A DNA stretch of 64,000 nucleotides from NCBI RefSeq assembly GCF_010731775.1, contig NZ_AP022590.1, forward strand, positions 6,121,542 through 6,185,541, in the 5' to 3' direction. This document shows, piece after piece, positions 35,384-43,382 of this stretch; the stretch's first letter is position 1; every line of letters starts with the position of its first letter. A program made the position numbers and the translations under genes. Source of the stretch: Mycobacterium mantenii (GTDB lineage Bacteria; Actinomycetota; Actinomycetes; Mycobacteriales; Mycobacteriaceae). Below the pieces are notes generated by a model. It searched no databases, was not told the DNA's origin, and saw nothing but the letters and a program-made list of their open reading frames with translations.

Positions 35384-36459
35384 TCGCGAGAGCGAGCCTG
35401 ATCCAACGCGGTCGCAACCGCCTCTAGATCGTCGTCGAACAGATCGGCATAGATGTCTAGCGTCATCGCTGCGGAGGCGTGCCCGAGCATCTTTGTACCG
35501 CCTTCACGTTGGCTCCGGCGCTCACGGCAAGACTGGCCGCGACATGCCTCAAATCATGCGGAGTCACACGCGGCACCTTCGATTGAGCAACCGCTTTCGC
35601 GAACCACCCCGACACCGGATGAGGCCGCCTCAAGTGGACGCCGTCGTCGCTGGACCACAACAGGTCGTCTCGGTCCTTCCGTTCGCACTGACGGGCCAGA
35701 TGCGGCAGCAGAAACGCCGGAAGCGGCACGGTGCGCTGTTTGTGAGCCTTCGGAGTGCCCACAAATATCCGCCTGCCCGACTGCACGGCGTTCTCCGCGA
35801 TCGTGGCCCGCTTGCGGAGCAGGTCCAGATCGCGGACCCGCAGGCCGACGCCTTCGCCCCACCGCAACCCGGTATAGGCCAAGAACAACACGAGGCCCTC
35901 GTAGTCGCCTGACGCGGCTGCTAGCGCAGCCACCTGCTCATGCGTCAGGTAGACCGGCCGTTTCCGGCTTGGGCGCGGCAGCGCGATCCCTGCGGCCGGA
36001 TTGACCACGATCAACCGGTCGCGAACCGCGTCGGCCAAGATTCTCGACAGGACGTAGTGCGCTCGCTTGACGGCACTGGCACCGAGCGGTTTCACGTCAG
36101 CCGCACCGCGGCCCAAGTCCGAAATCCACTTCTGCACCCCGGTCGGCTTAATGTCACCGAGGGCGACACGCCCCCATCGAGGCTGCAAGTGCAACCGCCA
36201 GGTCGTTTCCATCACGGCATAGCCAGACGGTTTGAGGTGACCACGTTGACGGTCCAGCCACGCCGGCCCTAACTCACCCAGCGTCACACGAGCGTCCCGA
36301 GGGGCCACGTACTCGCCCCGCAGCTTCGATACCTCGACGGATGCGGCGAACGCCTCGGCAGCTTTCTTGGTCGCAAAACCACGCTTATCGGTTTGCCGCT
36401 GATCCGGCGTCCGGTAACGGACGCGGTAACGCGTTGCGCCGTCGGAGGTTTGATATCTG

Positions 36460-37197
36460 CTAATCGTCGCCACGATTAATCGCCTCCTGCAGTTCGGCTT
36501 TCAGCTCACGTGAGATTCGGCCACGCTTTTGCGCGTTTGCGTCAGGGCCGGCTCGGCGGTCTCTCTCGGCGGTGAATGAACGGCCCCACCGGTCGGCCAT
36601 CGCGCGAACCGCCTCATCGAGGACGCCGTCCTCGTCAAGCTTCAGGCCCAGACTGCGCAACATACGGTAATCCGCTTCGAGCAAATTCTGTCTCACAATT
36701 TGCGGCACGGGGTGCTGATGCAGCCCCGTGCGTCTAACGAGGTCGGGCATTTCAACCCCGGCGGCGGAGAACGCCTCTCCGGCGGCGACGTCGAATTGCT
36801 CGGCAGCGGCCGTCGCGCCCGCGAACACGAGTCTGCTGAGGATTTGGTGGGGGCCGTAGTCGACCGGCTGCCCTGCCAGCATGTCGCGCAGCTCGCTGAG
36901 TTCCATAGTGGCGCCATCCGCTGTAATCCTGACTCGGCCGTCGCCCGCAAACAGGTCAGCCAATGTCAGGGGACGATCAAGGAGAATCCCGAAAGCGACG
37001 CAAAGAGCGTAAAGCGTTGGCAGAGTGGGGCTTACGCGCCCCGCCTCAAGGTCAGCAATGCGGCCAGTTCCCCAATTCAGCCCGGCCGATTTCGCTGCGT
37101 GCGCCACCAGCTCCACCTTCCGATCGCCGCGTAGCGCCTTAGCCGTGCGCCCCAGCACCTCCGCGACCGTTGGGACCGGCCCCTCTGCCGCTGTCAT
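36460..37197 (-). CDS. XRE-type phage repressor
   Basis: 245 residues. The helix-turn-helix region is AKSAGLNWGTGRIADLEAGR followed by VSPTLPTLYALCVAFGILL, the XRE pattern; the rest is a helical C-terminal domain with no peptidase motif. It is the likely immunity repressor that keeps the element silent. Its stop overlaps the integrase start by 14 bp, so repressor and integrase form one operon. It is divergent from the excisionase-like gene, with operator-like repeats between. Confidence 0.8.
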   Translation of the reverse strand: MTAAEGPVPTVAEVLGRTAKALRGDRKVELVAHAAKSAGLNWGTGRIADLEAGRVSPTLPTLYALCVAFGILLDRPLTLADLFAGDGRVRITADGATMELSELRDMLAGQPVDYGPHQILSRLVFAGATAAAEQFDVAAGEAFSAAGVEMPDLVRRTGLHQHPVPQIVRQNLLEADYRMLRSLGLKLDEDGVLDEAVRAMADRWGRSFTAERDRRAGPDANAQKRGRISRELKAELQEAINRGDD

Positions 37198-37212
37198 GGT
37201 GAATCACAGTAG

Positions 37213-37259
37213 TTGTGAATACAAGAGTTGACAAGTCCACTGGCTCATGCTCAGATAAT
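37213..37259. promoter_or_regulatory. Divergent repressor/excisionase control region
   Basis: TTGTGAATACAA (37213-37224) is an inverted repeat with TTGT/ACAA arms close to the repressor start. TTGACA (37228-37233) is a good -35 hexamer for the rightward genes, with TCAGAT at 17 bp or GATAAT (37254-37259) at 20 bp as -10. Repressor binding at the repeat would block this promoter. Confidence 0.45.
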
Positions 37260-37296
37260 TACAGCAGTCGGATTTACAAGAGCTGAGGAGTTGCAC

Positions 37297-37554
37297 ATGC
37301 CCGACACCGGTGTCCGCCGACTGGCGACAGTGGATGAGTTCTGCGAGTACGCGGGCCTAACCCGAGGTCAAGCGGCGCAAATGCGCTACATGGGCTCTGG
37401 ACCGGAGTTTGTGAAGGTCACCGGCCGCCAGGTCCGCTACCGATGGAGTGACGTCGAGAAGTGGGTCGAGTCGCGGACCCGTAGCCGCACCGACGATCCA
37501 ACCGTCCGGGGCCAGCAGCGCGCCGACGAGCCCCGCGGAGCTGCCGCCAGCTAA
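37297..37554 (+). CDS. Excisionase/Cro-like HTH DNA-binding protein
   Basis: 85 residues. The core RRLATVDEFCEYAGLTRGQA, then MRYMGSGPEFVKVTGRQVRY and RWSDVEKWVESRT is the MerR-like winged helix used by phage excisionases and by phiRv-type elements. GAGGAG lies 6 bp before the ATG. As first gene of the rightward operon opposite the repressor it may act in excision or as Cro. Both roles are inferred from position. Confidence 0.8.
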   Translation: MPDTGVRRLATVDEFCEYAGLTRGQAAQMRYMGSGPEFVKVTGRQVRYRWSDVEKWVESRTRSRTDDPTVRGQQRADEPRGAAAS

Positions 37555-37608
37555 GCCCGGATCACGAACCGTCCAACCCAGGCCACGCAGAAGACTTGGA
37601 AGACAAAC

Positions 37609-37836
37609 ATGAGCCCACCTGGCCTGACAGCCACCGCTCCGATAAAAGAAGATCGGCCCCCGGAGAACCGAAAGCCGACCAACAGTTTTCGCAGCTACCA
37701 CGCCACAACAACCATCGCCGATTCTACCGTGCGATGCAGCCGGTGTCGCCGGCCATTGTGCGCGCCGCTGTCGGTCGCTCGATCGAGTGGCCCAATTTGC
37801 TGGCGACACAGCCGTGTTGAGGCGGCGGGAGCATGA
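37609..37836 (+). CDS. DUF6011-like zinc-binding protein
   Basis: 75 residues. The C-terminal part VRCSRCRRPLCAPLSVARSS followed by GPICWRH matches the DUF6011 pattern CxxCxRxLxxxxSVARGxGxxCW, a predicted zinc site found in actinophage and plasmid proteins. GGAAG precedes the ATG. The stop overlaps the next start (ATGA). Role unknown, probably DNA replication because of its neighbours. Confidence 0.65.
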   Translation: MSPPGLTATAPIKEDRPPENRKPTNSFRSYHATTTIADSTVRCSRCRRPLCAPLSVARSSGPICWRHSRVEAAGA

Positions 37837-38150
37837 GCGTCTCAGCCTCCCAGCAGGTCTCCTGGTCTGAAACACATCAATTCCTCGAAGCGGTTCTGGC
37901 CCAGGCCAATGTCGGACCACTGCCGTGGGCTGGCACCCCCGAATGGTGCGCAATGTCAGATGGCGATCCGCGAAAGTTGCTTGCCCTCGCGATTGACGGC
38001 GAGCATCACGTGCTCCGCAAGGAGGTTGCCCAGGCGGCCCACGCGCAGGCCAGTCGCGCTGTCGCATCAGCGGCTGACTGGTCTGCCATCGCCAATGAGA
38101 TTCGCCAGCGCGGCAGTTCGCGCCGCATCCCTCGCCAGGGGGTCGCGTGA
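37833..38150 (+). CDS. DUF2742 family protein (phiRv1/phiRv2 marker)
   Basis: 105 residues. The pattern VSWSETHQFLEAVLAQ, PLPWAGTPEWCAMSDGDPRK, then ASRAVASAADWSAIANEIRQ resembles Rv1583c and Rv2656c of the M. tuberculosis prophages as I remember them. The function is unknown; in those prophages it also precedes the replication protein. It overlaps both neighbours by 4 bp. Confidence 0.8.
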   Translation: MSVSASQQVSWSETHQFLEAVLAQANVGPLPWAGTPEWCAMSDGDPRKLLALAIDGEHHVLRKEVAQAAHAQASRAVASAADWSAIANEIRQRGSSRRIPRQGVA

Positions 38151-38716
38151 ACCTCGAGGCGGACGTTAACTGCCCTCATTGTGGCTGGGTCATTGTGTGC
38201 TCGCACTCCGGCGGAATGCACCACTCGGGGACGGGCGCAAGGGATTGGTCTGACTTCCCGTGGACTGAAAACTTTGTTGAGAACCTCGCCCGGGCGGCCG
38301 CCGTCGATCCTGAGATCTACGCGCTGTCCGACGGACCGACCAAACGCCGAGCCGACCGGATTCGCGCCGAGCGCGACGGGACTATATTGACATCAGGGAA
38401 AACACCGGCGCACCACATAGCAGCCCCGGGGACGAATCCGGCTTACGTCGCCGCGGCTATCCGTAAAGAACTTGAGCGCCTTGCCAACGCTCGCGAAGGC
38501 GTCCGCAACCACACGCTGCTCGCCGTTGCATGCAACGTTTTCGAGTTCGTCAAAGCTCAGCACGCCAACGAGGCACCCGCCCGTGCCGAGCTGGAACGTA
38601 TTGCTACCGCGGTCGGCCTGGAAGCCCGTGAGATTCACGCCACGATCGAGTCCGCCTGGCGGCGTGTCGGACCGCGCGATGTGCCGGCGAAGACAACTCG
38701 GGGTGCGGCATCGTGA
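38147..38716 (+). CDS. Primase-associated protein with zinc ribbon and PriCT-like domain
   Basis: 189 residues, GTG start overlapping the previous stop. The N-terminus has a possible zinc knuckle (CPHCGWVIVCSHSGGMHH). The C-terminal half, EGVRNHTLLAVACNVFEFVK, then GLEAREIHATIESAWRRVGP, resembles the C-terminal domain of primase-polymerases. The catalytic primase domain is not visible, so it may load or assist the ATPase encoded next to it. Confidence 0.6.
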   Translation: MNLEADVNCPHCGWVIVCSHSGGMHHSGTGARDWSDFPWTENFVENLARAAAVDPEIYALSDGPTKRRADRIRAERDGTILTSGKTPAHHIAAPGTNPAYVAAAIRKELERLANAREGVRNHTLLAVACNVFEFVKAQHANEAPARAELERIATAVGLEAREIHATIESAWRRVGPRDVPAKTTRGAAS

Positions 38717-39714
38717 CGACCACACCCCGAGTTAACGGCATCGTCGTCGACGCACCGCCCGACGACGGCAAGACACCCGTGCTCGCTGACCGGCTACTCA
38801 CTCGCTCAGCACTGCTTGCTTTGCCCGACCCCGAACCCCTAATCGACAACGTGCTCGACCAGGGCACCGTCGCTTTGCTCTACGGGCCCTGGGGCTCGGG
38901 TAAGTCCTTCATTGCCCTGGACTGGGCGTCCAGCGTCGCAACAAATCGGCCATGGCAGGGGCGCGTTACCGAACAACGTCGCGTCCTGTACGTCGCCGCC
39001 GAAGGCGCTTACGGACTCAAGGGGCGCCTTGCCGCGTGGGAGACAGGCTGGAACACCAAGATCCCAGATGGCAGCCTCGACATCCTGCCGCGGCCAGTGA
39101 ATCTCATCAACGCAGCTGACGTCGCCAACCTGTCCGCTCTGATCGACTGGGGTGGCTTCTCCTATGTCATCCTCGACACGCTGGCTCGGTGCATGGTCGG
39201 CGCCGATGAGAACTCCGCCAAGGATTGCGGCCTAGTCGTCGATGCGCTCCACCGGTTACGCCAGCACACGCCCGGCGGCCGAGGTGTCATTCAAGGCGTT
39301 CACCACACCGGGAAAGACGGCAAGACTTTTCGCGGCTCGTCAGCTTTCGAGGCCGGCGCCGATACCGTCTACTCCGTCACCCTCGACGGAGCGGTCATAG
39401 TGCTGGACCGCGAGAAGCGAAAAGACGGTCCAGAGGTCGACATCCACCGGCTGAAATTAGAGGCGGTAGAGGGCACTGGCAGCGTCATTATCGGGGTCTC
39501 AAGGGCTGGAACCACCCCCGACCGCGCAGACAAGCTCTTGTCTCACTTCAGGTCTCACTTCGGTGACCGCGGGGCGTACACCTCTCAGCTGTTCGAGGGC
39601 TGCGAAATGCTGAAGTCGACGTTCTATCGCGCATTGTCTGACCTGCAAGAACGCGGCGAAATCATCAACGAAGGCACCGATAAGCGCCCCTTTTACAAGG
39701 TGGCCACGAAATGA
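38713..39714 (+). CDS. RepA/DnaB-like AAA ATPase, putative replicative helicase
   Basis: 333 residues. Walker A is GPWGSGKS (58-65), Walker B is YVILD (151-155), and the RecA-fold block GVIQGVHHTGKDGKTFRGSS follows, as in RepA-type hexameric helicases. A short C-terminal winged-helix-like part (LFEGCEMLKSTFYRALSDLQ) may bind DNA. It probably drives replication of the excised element. The GTG start overlaps the upstream stop. Iteron-like repeats begin immediately after its stop codon. Confidence 0.82.
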   Translation: MTTTPRVNGIVVDAPPDDGKTPVLADRLLTRSALLALPDPEPLIDNVLDQGTVALLYGPWGSGKSFIALDWASSVATNRPWQGRVTEQRRVLYVAAEGAYGLKGRLAAWETGWNTKIPDGSLDILPRPVNLINAADVANLSALIDWGGFSYVILDTLARCMVGADENSAKDCGLVVDALHRLRQHTPGGRGVIQGVHHTGKDGKTFRGSSAFEAGADTVYSVTLDGAVIVLDREKRKDGPEVDIHRLKLEAVEGTGSVIIGVSRAGTTPDRADKLLSHFRSHFGDRGAYTSQLFEGCEMLKSTFYRALSDLQERGEIINEGTDKRPFYKVATK

Positions 39715-39718
39715 CTTT

Positions 39719-39795
39719 GGTTCCACCTAGTTTCACCTGGTTTCACCCGGAGGTGGAACTGGTTGCACCACCCTCCGGGTCTATAGACCCGGAGG
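39719..39795. repeat. Iteron-like repeats and 24-bp palindrome, candidate replication origin
   Basis: Four related 10-bp units occur in the same direction: GTTCCACCTA, GTTTCACCTG, GTTTCACCCG (39720-39749) and GTTGCACCAC (39762-39771); an inverted copy GGTGGAAC is at 39752-39759. A perfect 24-bp palindrome spans 39772-39795 (half-site CCTCCGGGTCTA). Such repeats next to a helicase gene are typical of iteron origins. Neither replication nor terminator function is proven. The 151-bp gap has no gene. Confidence 0.5.
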
Positions 39796-39865
39796 TGGAA
39801 CCACGTGGGACTGAAACCTGAGACATTCCAAAACCGCCATCCATCGCCCTGGAAAGCAAGGGATT

Positions 39866-40111
39866 ATGAAGACTGCCATCATCGACCATCGGCGCAGCGT
39901 CGCCCTATGCGACGTGGGCTCCCACTACATCGCAGCCACAGTGATCGATTCCGACGGCATCGACTATCTGATGCTGGCGAGTCCTGACGACATCGGCACA
40001 TGCACGCTGTACGACCCCACCTGTGTCCTGGCGGTCCACGAACAAGTCGGGAAGTTGCCGCTGGAATACGTCCGCCGCATCGCCGTCAGTCGGCGCGGAG
40101 GGCGACCATGA
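39866..40111 (+). CDS. Hypothetical phage protein
   Basis: 81 residues starting MKTAIIDHRRSVALCDVGSH. No domain recognised. Its stop overlaps the start of the nuclease gene (ATGA), which supports real translation. Compact beta-rich appearance; function unknown. Confidence 0.55.
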   Translation: MKTAIIDHRRSVALCDVGSHYIAATVIDSDGIDYLMLASPDDIGTCTLYDPTCVLAVHEQVGKLPLEYVRRIAVSRRGGRP

Positions 40112-40476
40112 CCCGATCTCGCCGTAGCGCCAAGCAAGCAGGCACACGATTCGAGACCGCTATCGCACAAGCACTTGCCGACGCTCTAGACGACGACCGG
40201 ATCGAGCGGCGCAGTCGCAATGGATCTCGAGACCGCGGCGATATCAGCGGTGTGCGGCTCCACGGCCAACGCGTGGTCCTCGAGTGCAAAGATGCTGCCC
40301 GCTTATGCCTACCGGAATGGACGGCCGAAGCCCGCATCGAGGCCGGTAACGATGACGCCCTGGTGGGCCTGGTTGTCCACAAGCGCCATGGCGTAGGCGA
40401 TCCCATGTGCCAGTGGGTGACATGCACCCTGGCCGATCTGGTGGCCATTCTCACCGGAGAGCGAACCGAGCTATGA
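40108..40476 (+). CDS. PD-(D/E)XK nuclease, Holliday-junction-resolvase-like
   Basis: 122 residues. A conserved Glu (RFETAIAQAL, residue 16), Asp45 in RDRGDISGV and the ExK triad LECKDA (E59, K61) form a PD-(D/E)XK site. Small phage nucleases of this type resolve replication intermediates or cut branched DNA. The start overlaps the previous stop. Its position in the replication operon fits that role; restriction of rival DNA is possible but not indicated. Confidence 0.72.
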   Translation: MTRSRRSAKQAGTRFETAIAQALADALDDDRIERRSRNGSRDRGDISGVRLHGQRVVLECKDAARLCLPEWTAEARIEAGNDDALVGLVVHKRHGVGDPMCQWVTCTLADLVAILTGERTEL

Positions 40477-40628
40477 GCGTTGGCGGAATCCCAACCGAAT
40501 GCACCATGTGCGGCGCTGAGCTACTCAACCCACACGAGATCACCGGCCTGTGTCGTGAATGCAAGTTGGTCCTCCGAAACGAAAGACTCTCCGGCCAGCC
40601 CACCCAGGAAGGAACACAACACCAATGA
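40473..40628 (+). CDS. Small zinc-ribbon protein
   Basis: 51 residues with two CxxC knuckles: TECTMCGAELL and GLCRECKLVLR. Start and stop overlap both neighbours as ATGA. Probably a small nucleic-acid- or protein-binding adaptor of the element; function unknown. Confidence 0.6.
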   Translation: MSVGGIPTECTMCGAELLNPHEITGLCRECKLVLRNERLSGQPTQEGTQHQ

Positions 40629-40888
40629 CCGAATTTCCCGTTCTCGACGCACCGCGCCTCTACGCCAACAACAGCCTTGGGCGCTGTGTCTTCGCCAGCT
40701 TCGACTACGTCGAGCCCTACCTCGAAGAAACCGACGCGTGGGTCGCCTTACCGCTACGACTCGTCCACGATCAGGGCGCCGGCTGGCACATTGAGTTAGG
40801 CCCGTACTCGCTTGGCGCCACCGACGTCCATCGTCTGCGTGAAGCGATCGCCGCCTACGACCGGGCTACTGGGGAGTCTGAGTCGTGA
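40625..40888 (+). CDS. Hypothetical phage protein
   Basis: 87 residues starting MTEFPVLDAPRLYANNSLGR. No recognised domain. Start and stop overlap neighbours by 4 bp, marking it as part of the coupled operon. Confidence 0.55.
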   Translation: MTEFPVLDAPRLYANNSLGRCVFASFDYVEPYLEETDAWVALPLRLVHDQGAGWHIELGPYSLGATDVHRLREAIAAYDRATGESES

Positions 40889-41019
40889 GCACCGATCAGA
40901 CAACCGGGCACGAAAGCGAAGAGCCACTACCGGCTGTTCTCCGTGAATGCCCGCGCTGTGGAAGGGCTATCGGCCTGATGCTGGACACCGATCTCGCCTG
41001 TCCGAGGTCGAGGCGATGA
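40885..41019 (+). CDS. 44-residue cysteine-containing protein
   Basis: GTG start overlapping the previous stop. It contains RECPRCGRAIGLM and a later Cys, a possible half zinc ribbon, and ends CPRSRR. Its stop overlaps the next ATG. The coupling on both sides is the main support. Confidence 0.45.
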   Translation: MSTDQTTGHESEEPLPAVLRECPRCGRAIGLMLDTDLACPRSRR

Positions 41020-41177
41020 GCGCGCGAACGTCGGCCATCGCACCATGGCGCGGTTGTGACGGCACGCTCGTGGCTCCAGGGACCGAGCAGTGGCAGCAGC
41101 TACCCCAGCCGATTTTCTGGAGGCACCCGGTGGGTCAACTCGACCGCTTGCCCGTCAAGCTCCCCTCCCCGACGTGA
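41016..41177 (+). CDS. 53-residue hypothetical protein
   Basis: MSARTSAIAPWRGCDGTLVA at the start, no domain recognised. It is coupled by ATGA and GTGA overlaps on its two sides. Confidence 0.4.
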   Translation: MSARTSAIAPWRGCDGTLVAPGTEQWQQLPQPIFWRHPVGQLDRLPVKLPSPT

Positions 41178-41403
41178 AAACGTGTTCGAGCGGCCACGCC
41201 GACCCTGTCCCGGACAGGAACTCAGCGGTGAGGCTTAGGGCCGGCCCCACCACCTCGAGGTCGCAGCTTGGGCCAGCGATGGCCGTGTGCAGCTCGAGCT
41301 GTGTGGTCTGCGATTCACCGCGACCCGTAACGGGTCGATCGAGTTGGCTTGCCAGCTTGCAGCCGCGGCACACGAAATTTTCGAGGCGCCAGATGGCTGC
41401 TGA
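41174..41403 (+). CDS. Small phage protein, probably frameshifted
   Basis: The GTG at 41174 overlaps the previous stop and starts VKTCSSGHADPVPDRNSAVR. Near 41240-41250, in a GGGCCGGCCCC run, the better reading frame changes to HLEVAAWASDGRVQLELCGL and ends EIFEAPDGC-stop at 41403, overlapping the next gene. A one-base error in that run would join both parts into about 76 residues. Without it the first frame continues into the next gene. Confidence 0.35.
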
Positions 41404-41785
41404 CATTCGGTACGGCGATGGACTCACCATCTCGTTTGGTATGGCTGCGTTTGTGGTTGATCTGGTCGGCCTGACGGAGAAACTGCTCGCGCGCCAGAAC
41501 GGACAGCCGCTGCCGCCGAAGGCGCGGGACCTACGGGATGGCTTGAGCGACGGGCTGGCACGTGCAGCTGCTAACGCGGGCGTTAGTTCGAAAGCGGTTT
41601 TAGCGGAAGAGGTTCTAGCGTTTGAGAGAAGCCCCGAAGCTGCAGCTGAGGTCCTCGGTATTCAGCCCGGCAGTGTCCGCTACGCGTGCCGGGCCGGCCG
41701 GATCGGGAGGAAGGTCGGCGATCGGTGGCTGATCAGCGACGAGGAGATCGAGATGTATCGCGAGAACTACTTACGAGGAGTGTGA
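41393..41785 (+). CDS. HTH (excisionase-like) DNA-binding protein
   Basis: 130 residues from the ATG at 41393. The last 45 residues SPEAAAEVLGIQPGSVRYAC followed by RAGRIGRKVGDRWLISDEEI are a helix-turn-helix of the excisionase/HTH_17 class. The N-terminal part has a helical stretch LTEKLLARQNGQPLPPKARD. It may be a second regulator controlling later genes. The next gene follows after 1 bp. Confidence 0.6.
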   Translation: MAADIRYGDGLTISFGMAAFVVDLVGLTEKLLARQNGQPLPPKARDLRDGLSDGLARAAANAGVSSKAVLAEEVLAFERSPEAAAEVLGIQPGSVRYACRAGRIGRKVGDRWLISDEEIEMYRENYLRGV

Positions 41786-41786
41786 A

Positions 41787-42440
41787 GTGACTGAGGCAGA
41801 GCAGGATCGACAGGACGCCCTGTTGGTGGCGGCCGCTGCGAACGACGGTCGCATCAGCCCGGACTTTGTGCCGCAATGGTTGATGGCCATGAAGGCCGAT
41901 CGGCCCGGAACGCGAAAGACGCTGGCGTCGTTGGTGTCTCCACGAGCGGATATGCTTCGTGCCGCCGGAGTCGACCCCGACCTCGAATACGATCTCGAGT
42001 ACGCGTACGACCGGATCGTCGCGCCACTGGATCTCAGCCGGGATGACGCCGATCGGCGTCTGGTCAATGCCGCTATCGCGGAGGGAAAGATTGGGCTGGA
42101 AAGTCGCCAGACATGGCTCAACGCACTGGCGACCAACCACGACGCCGCGGCGCAAACGATCGCGTCCATGCCTGCCACGCCACGCATCACTCGGTCGGTC
42201 ATGGCTTCGCAATCTTCGAGACAGTCGCCGGTGCAAGGCCGTTCGGGCGCCGAGATCGACGCGGACCCTGCGTACCGGGATGTTGCGTGGCGTCTGGGTC
42301 CTGGATTTCGCAACGGGCTCAAGCCGCCCGAAGTCCGATATTTCGCTATCCCAGAGGTCGACGACGACTTTGCGTCTGAGTTGATCGACAACGGTGATGG
42401 AACCGCGCGTTGGAGTTCGGGAGCGGTCCGAGGAGACTGA
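41787..42440 (+). CDS. Phage protein resembling the C-terminal part of Mu-type I protein/scaffold
   Basis: 217 residues from a GTG. Two similar helical units, ANDGRISPDFVPQWLMAMKA and AEGKIGLESRQTWLNALATN followed by HDAAAQTIASM, match the pattern xEGKIxxxxxxxWxxxLxxDxxxAxxxLAxM seen at the end of Mu gpI-type capsid-maturation proteins. The protease domain is missing. It may be a scaffold-like remnant or an interference protein of a satellite. The family assignment is tentative. Confidence 0.45.
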   Translation: MTEAEQDRQDALLVAAAANDGRISPDFVPQWLMAMKADRPGTRKTLASLVSPRADMLRAAGVDPDLEYDLEYAYDRIVAPLDLSRDDADRRLVNAAIAEGKIGLESRQTWLNALATNHDAAAQTIASMPATPRITRSVMASQSSRQSPVQGRSGAEIDADPAYRDVAWRLGPGFRNGLKPPEVRYFAIPEVDDDFASELIDNGDGTARWSSGAVRGD

Positions 42441-42465
42441 ACCCGCATAAAAGGAAAGGATTGTC

Positions 42466-42861
42466 ATGCCCTACCGCGTCATGTGTCACCTGGTCATCGC
42501 CAAAGACCAAGAGGGTCGGGTTCGCTACTACTACCAATCGCCCGTGGTTGGGTCTTCCGGGGCCGTAATCCCATGGCTCTCGGACGAGAAGGCGGAGCAA
42601 CTCCTAAGATTGGGCCTCGTTGAGCGTATCGCGGACAGTACGATGGACCACCAAGCCGACGACGCCGCTCAAACCGAGAGTGAGGCGCTACAAGACTGCC
42701 TCAAGGCGCTCGAGCACCTCGGCGTTGACTTGGCCGCAGGAGCGCCCACCGCTCGTACAGCATTGCGGGATGCCGGATTCCGCTTCGGCAACGACGTCGT
42801 TGCCGCCGCCGTGAAGGCCCGTAAGGACGCTGTCCGCGCGCTGTCCGGAACGACCGCCTAA
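42466..42861 (+). CDS. Hypothetical phage protein
   Basis: 131 residues starting MPYRVMCHLVIAKDQEGRVR, with an AAAGGAAAGG ribosome site. A two-part structure is visible: a beta-rich N-terminal half ending in WLSDEKAEQLLRLGLVERI and a helical second half. No known domain identified; the first half is reminiscent of small phage head-tail or baseplate adaptors, but this is weak. Confidence 0.55.
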   Translation: MPYRVMCHLVIAKDQEGRVRYYYQSPVVGSSGAVIPWLSDEKAEQLLRLGLVERIADSTMDHQADDAAQTESEALQDCLKALEHLGVDLAAGAPTARTALRDAGFRFGNDVVAAAVKARKDAVRALSGTTA

Positions 42862-42980
42862 TGAACCTAGTCCGCACGTCATCCTCGGACGCTGCACGCG
42901 CGGGCAGGCGGCACCAGCCGGGGCCGCAGCCGCGGTCGACAACGTTGGCGCGACCGGCTGGTGCCGAAACTTCGGTTTGA
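42861..42980 (+). CDS. 39-residue Arg/Pro-rich ORF
   Basis: The ATG at 42861 overlaps the previous stop (TAATG) and the frame ends TGA at 42978-42980, just before the ribosome site of the next gene. The composition is Arg/Pro-rich without motif. Only the coupling supports it. Confidence 0.3.
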   Translation: MNLVRTSSSDAARAGRRHQPGPQPRSTTLARPAGAETSV

Positions 42981-42992
42981 GGAGGAGCCAGA

Positions 42993-43175
42993 ATGGACGA
43001 GCACTACTTGAGAACCATGGCCGCGCACCAGGCGCTGATCCAGGTGAGCGATAACCCTAGCCAGTTCCGCGGCGTATCACCGTCTGCGCGCCTAATGGAC
43101 CAGGCGTATCGAGCCTGGCGCGACCAGAAGTACGGCCCGGCAGTCGGCATGGACATCATGCGGGTGCCGTTCTAA
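42993..43175 (+). CDS. 60-residue hypothetical protein
   Basis: MDEHYLRTMAAHQALIQVSD at the start; helical and polar. A strong GAGGAGG lies 8 bp before the ATG. It is the last gene of the rightward coupled operon. The 207 bp that follow contain no convincing gene. Confidence 0.5.
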   Translation: MDEHYLRTMAAHQALIQVSDNPSQFRGVSPSARLMDQAYRAWRDQKYGPAVGMDIMRVPF

Positions 43176-43382
43176 ACGAATGGTGCGGAACACTCACCTT
43201 CGCGGCCGCCAGGGTTTCATACAACTAGGAATCGGGGCAGCGTCACCGTCCCCGGTTGGTCACCGTCACGCCGTCCGTAGGGCGCAATTCCGTCACGAAC
43301 GACCTCCTTGTCCGGCGTGCATCTTAAACCTGGATCGCCACCGCCGTATGCTTCCAACGATGGCGGCCTTCGTAACGTGTGA

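Noticed and set aside
41090..41392. Upstream extension of the 41393 HTH gene
   Set aside because: The extension has poor coding character and overlaps two coupled genes; the ATG at 41393 fits the operon better.
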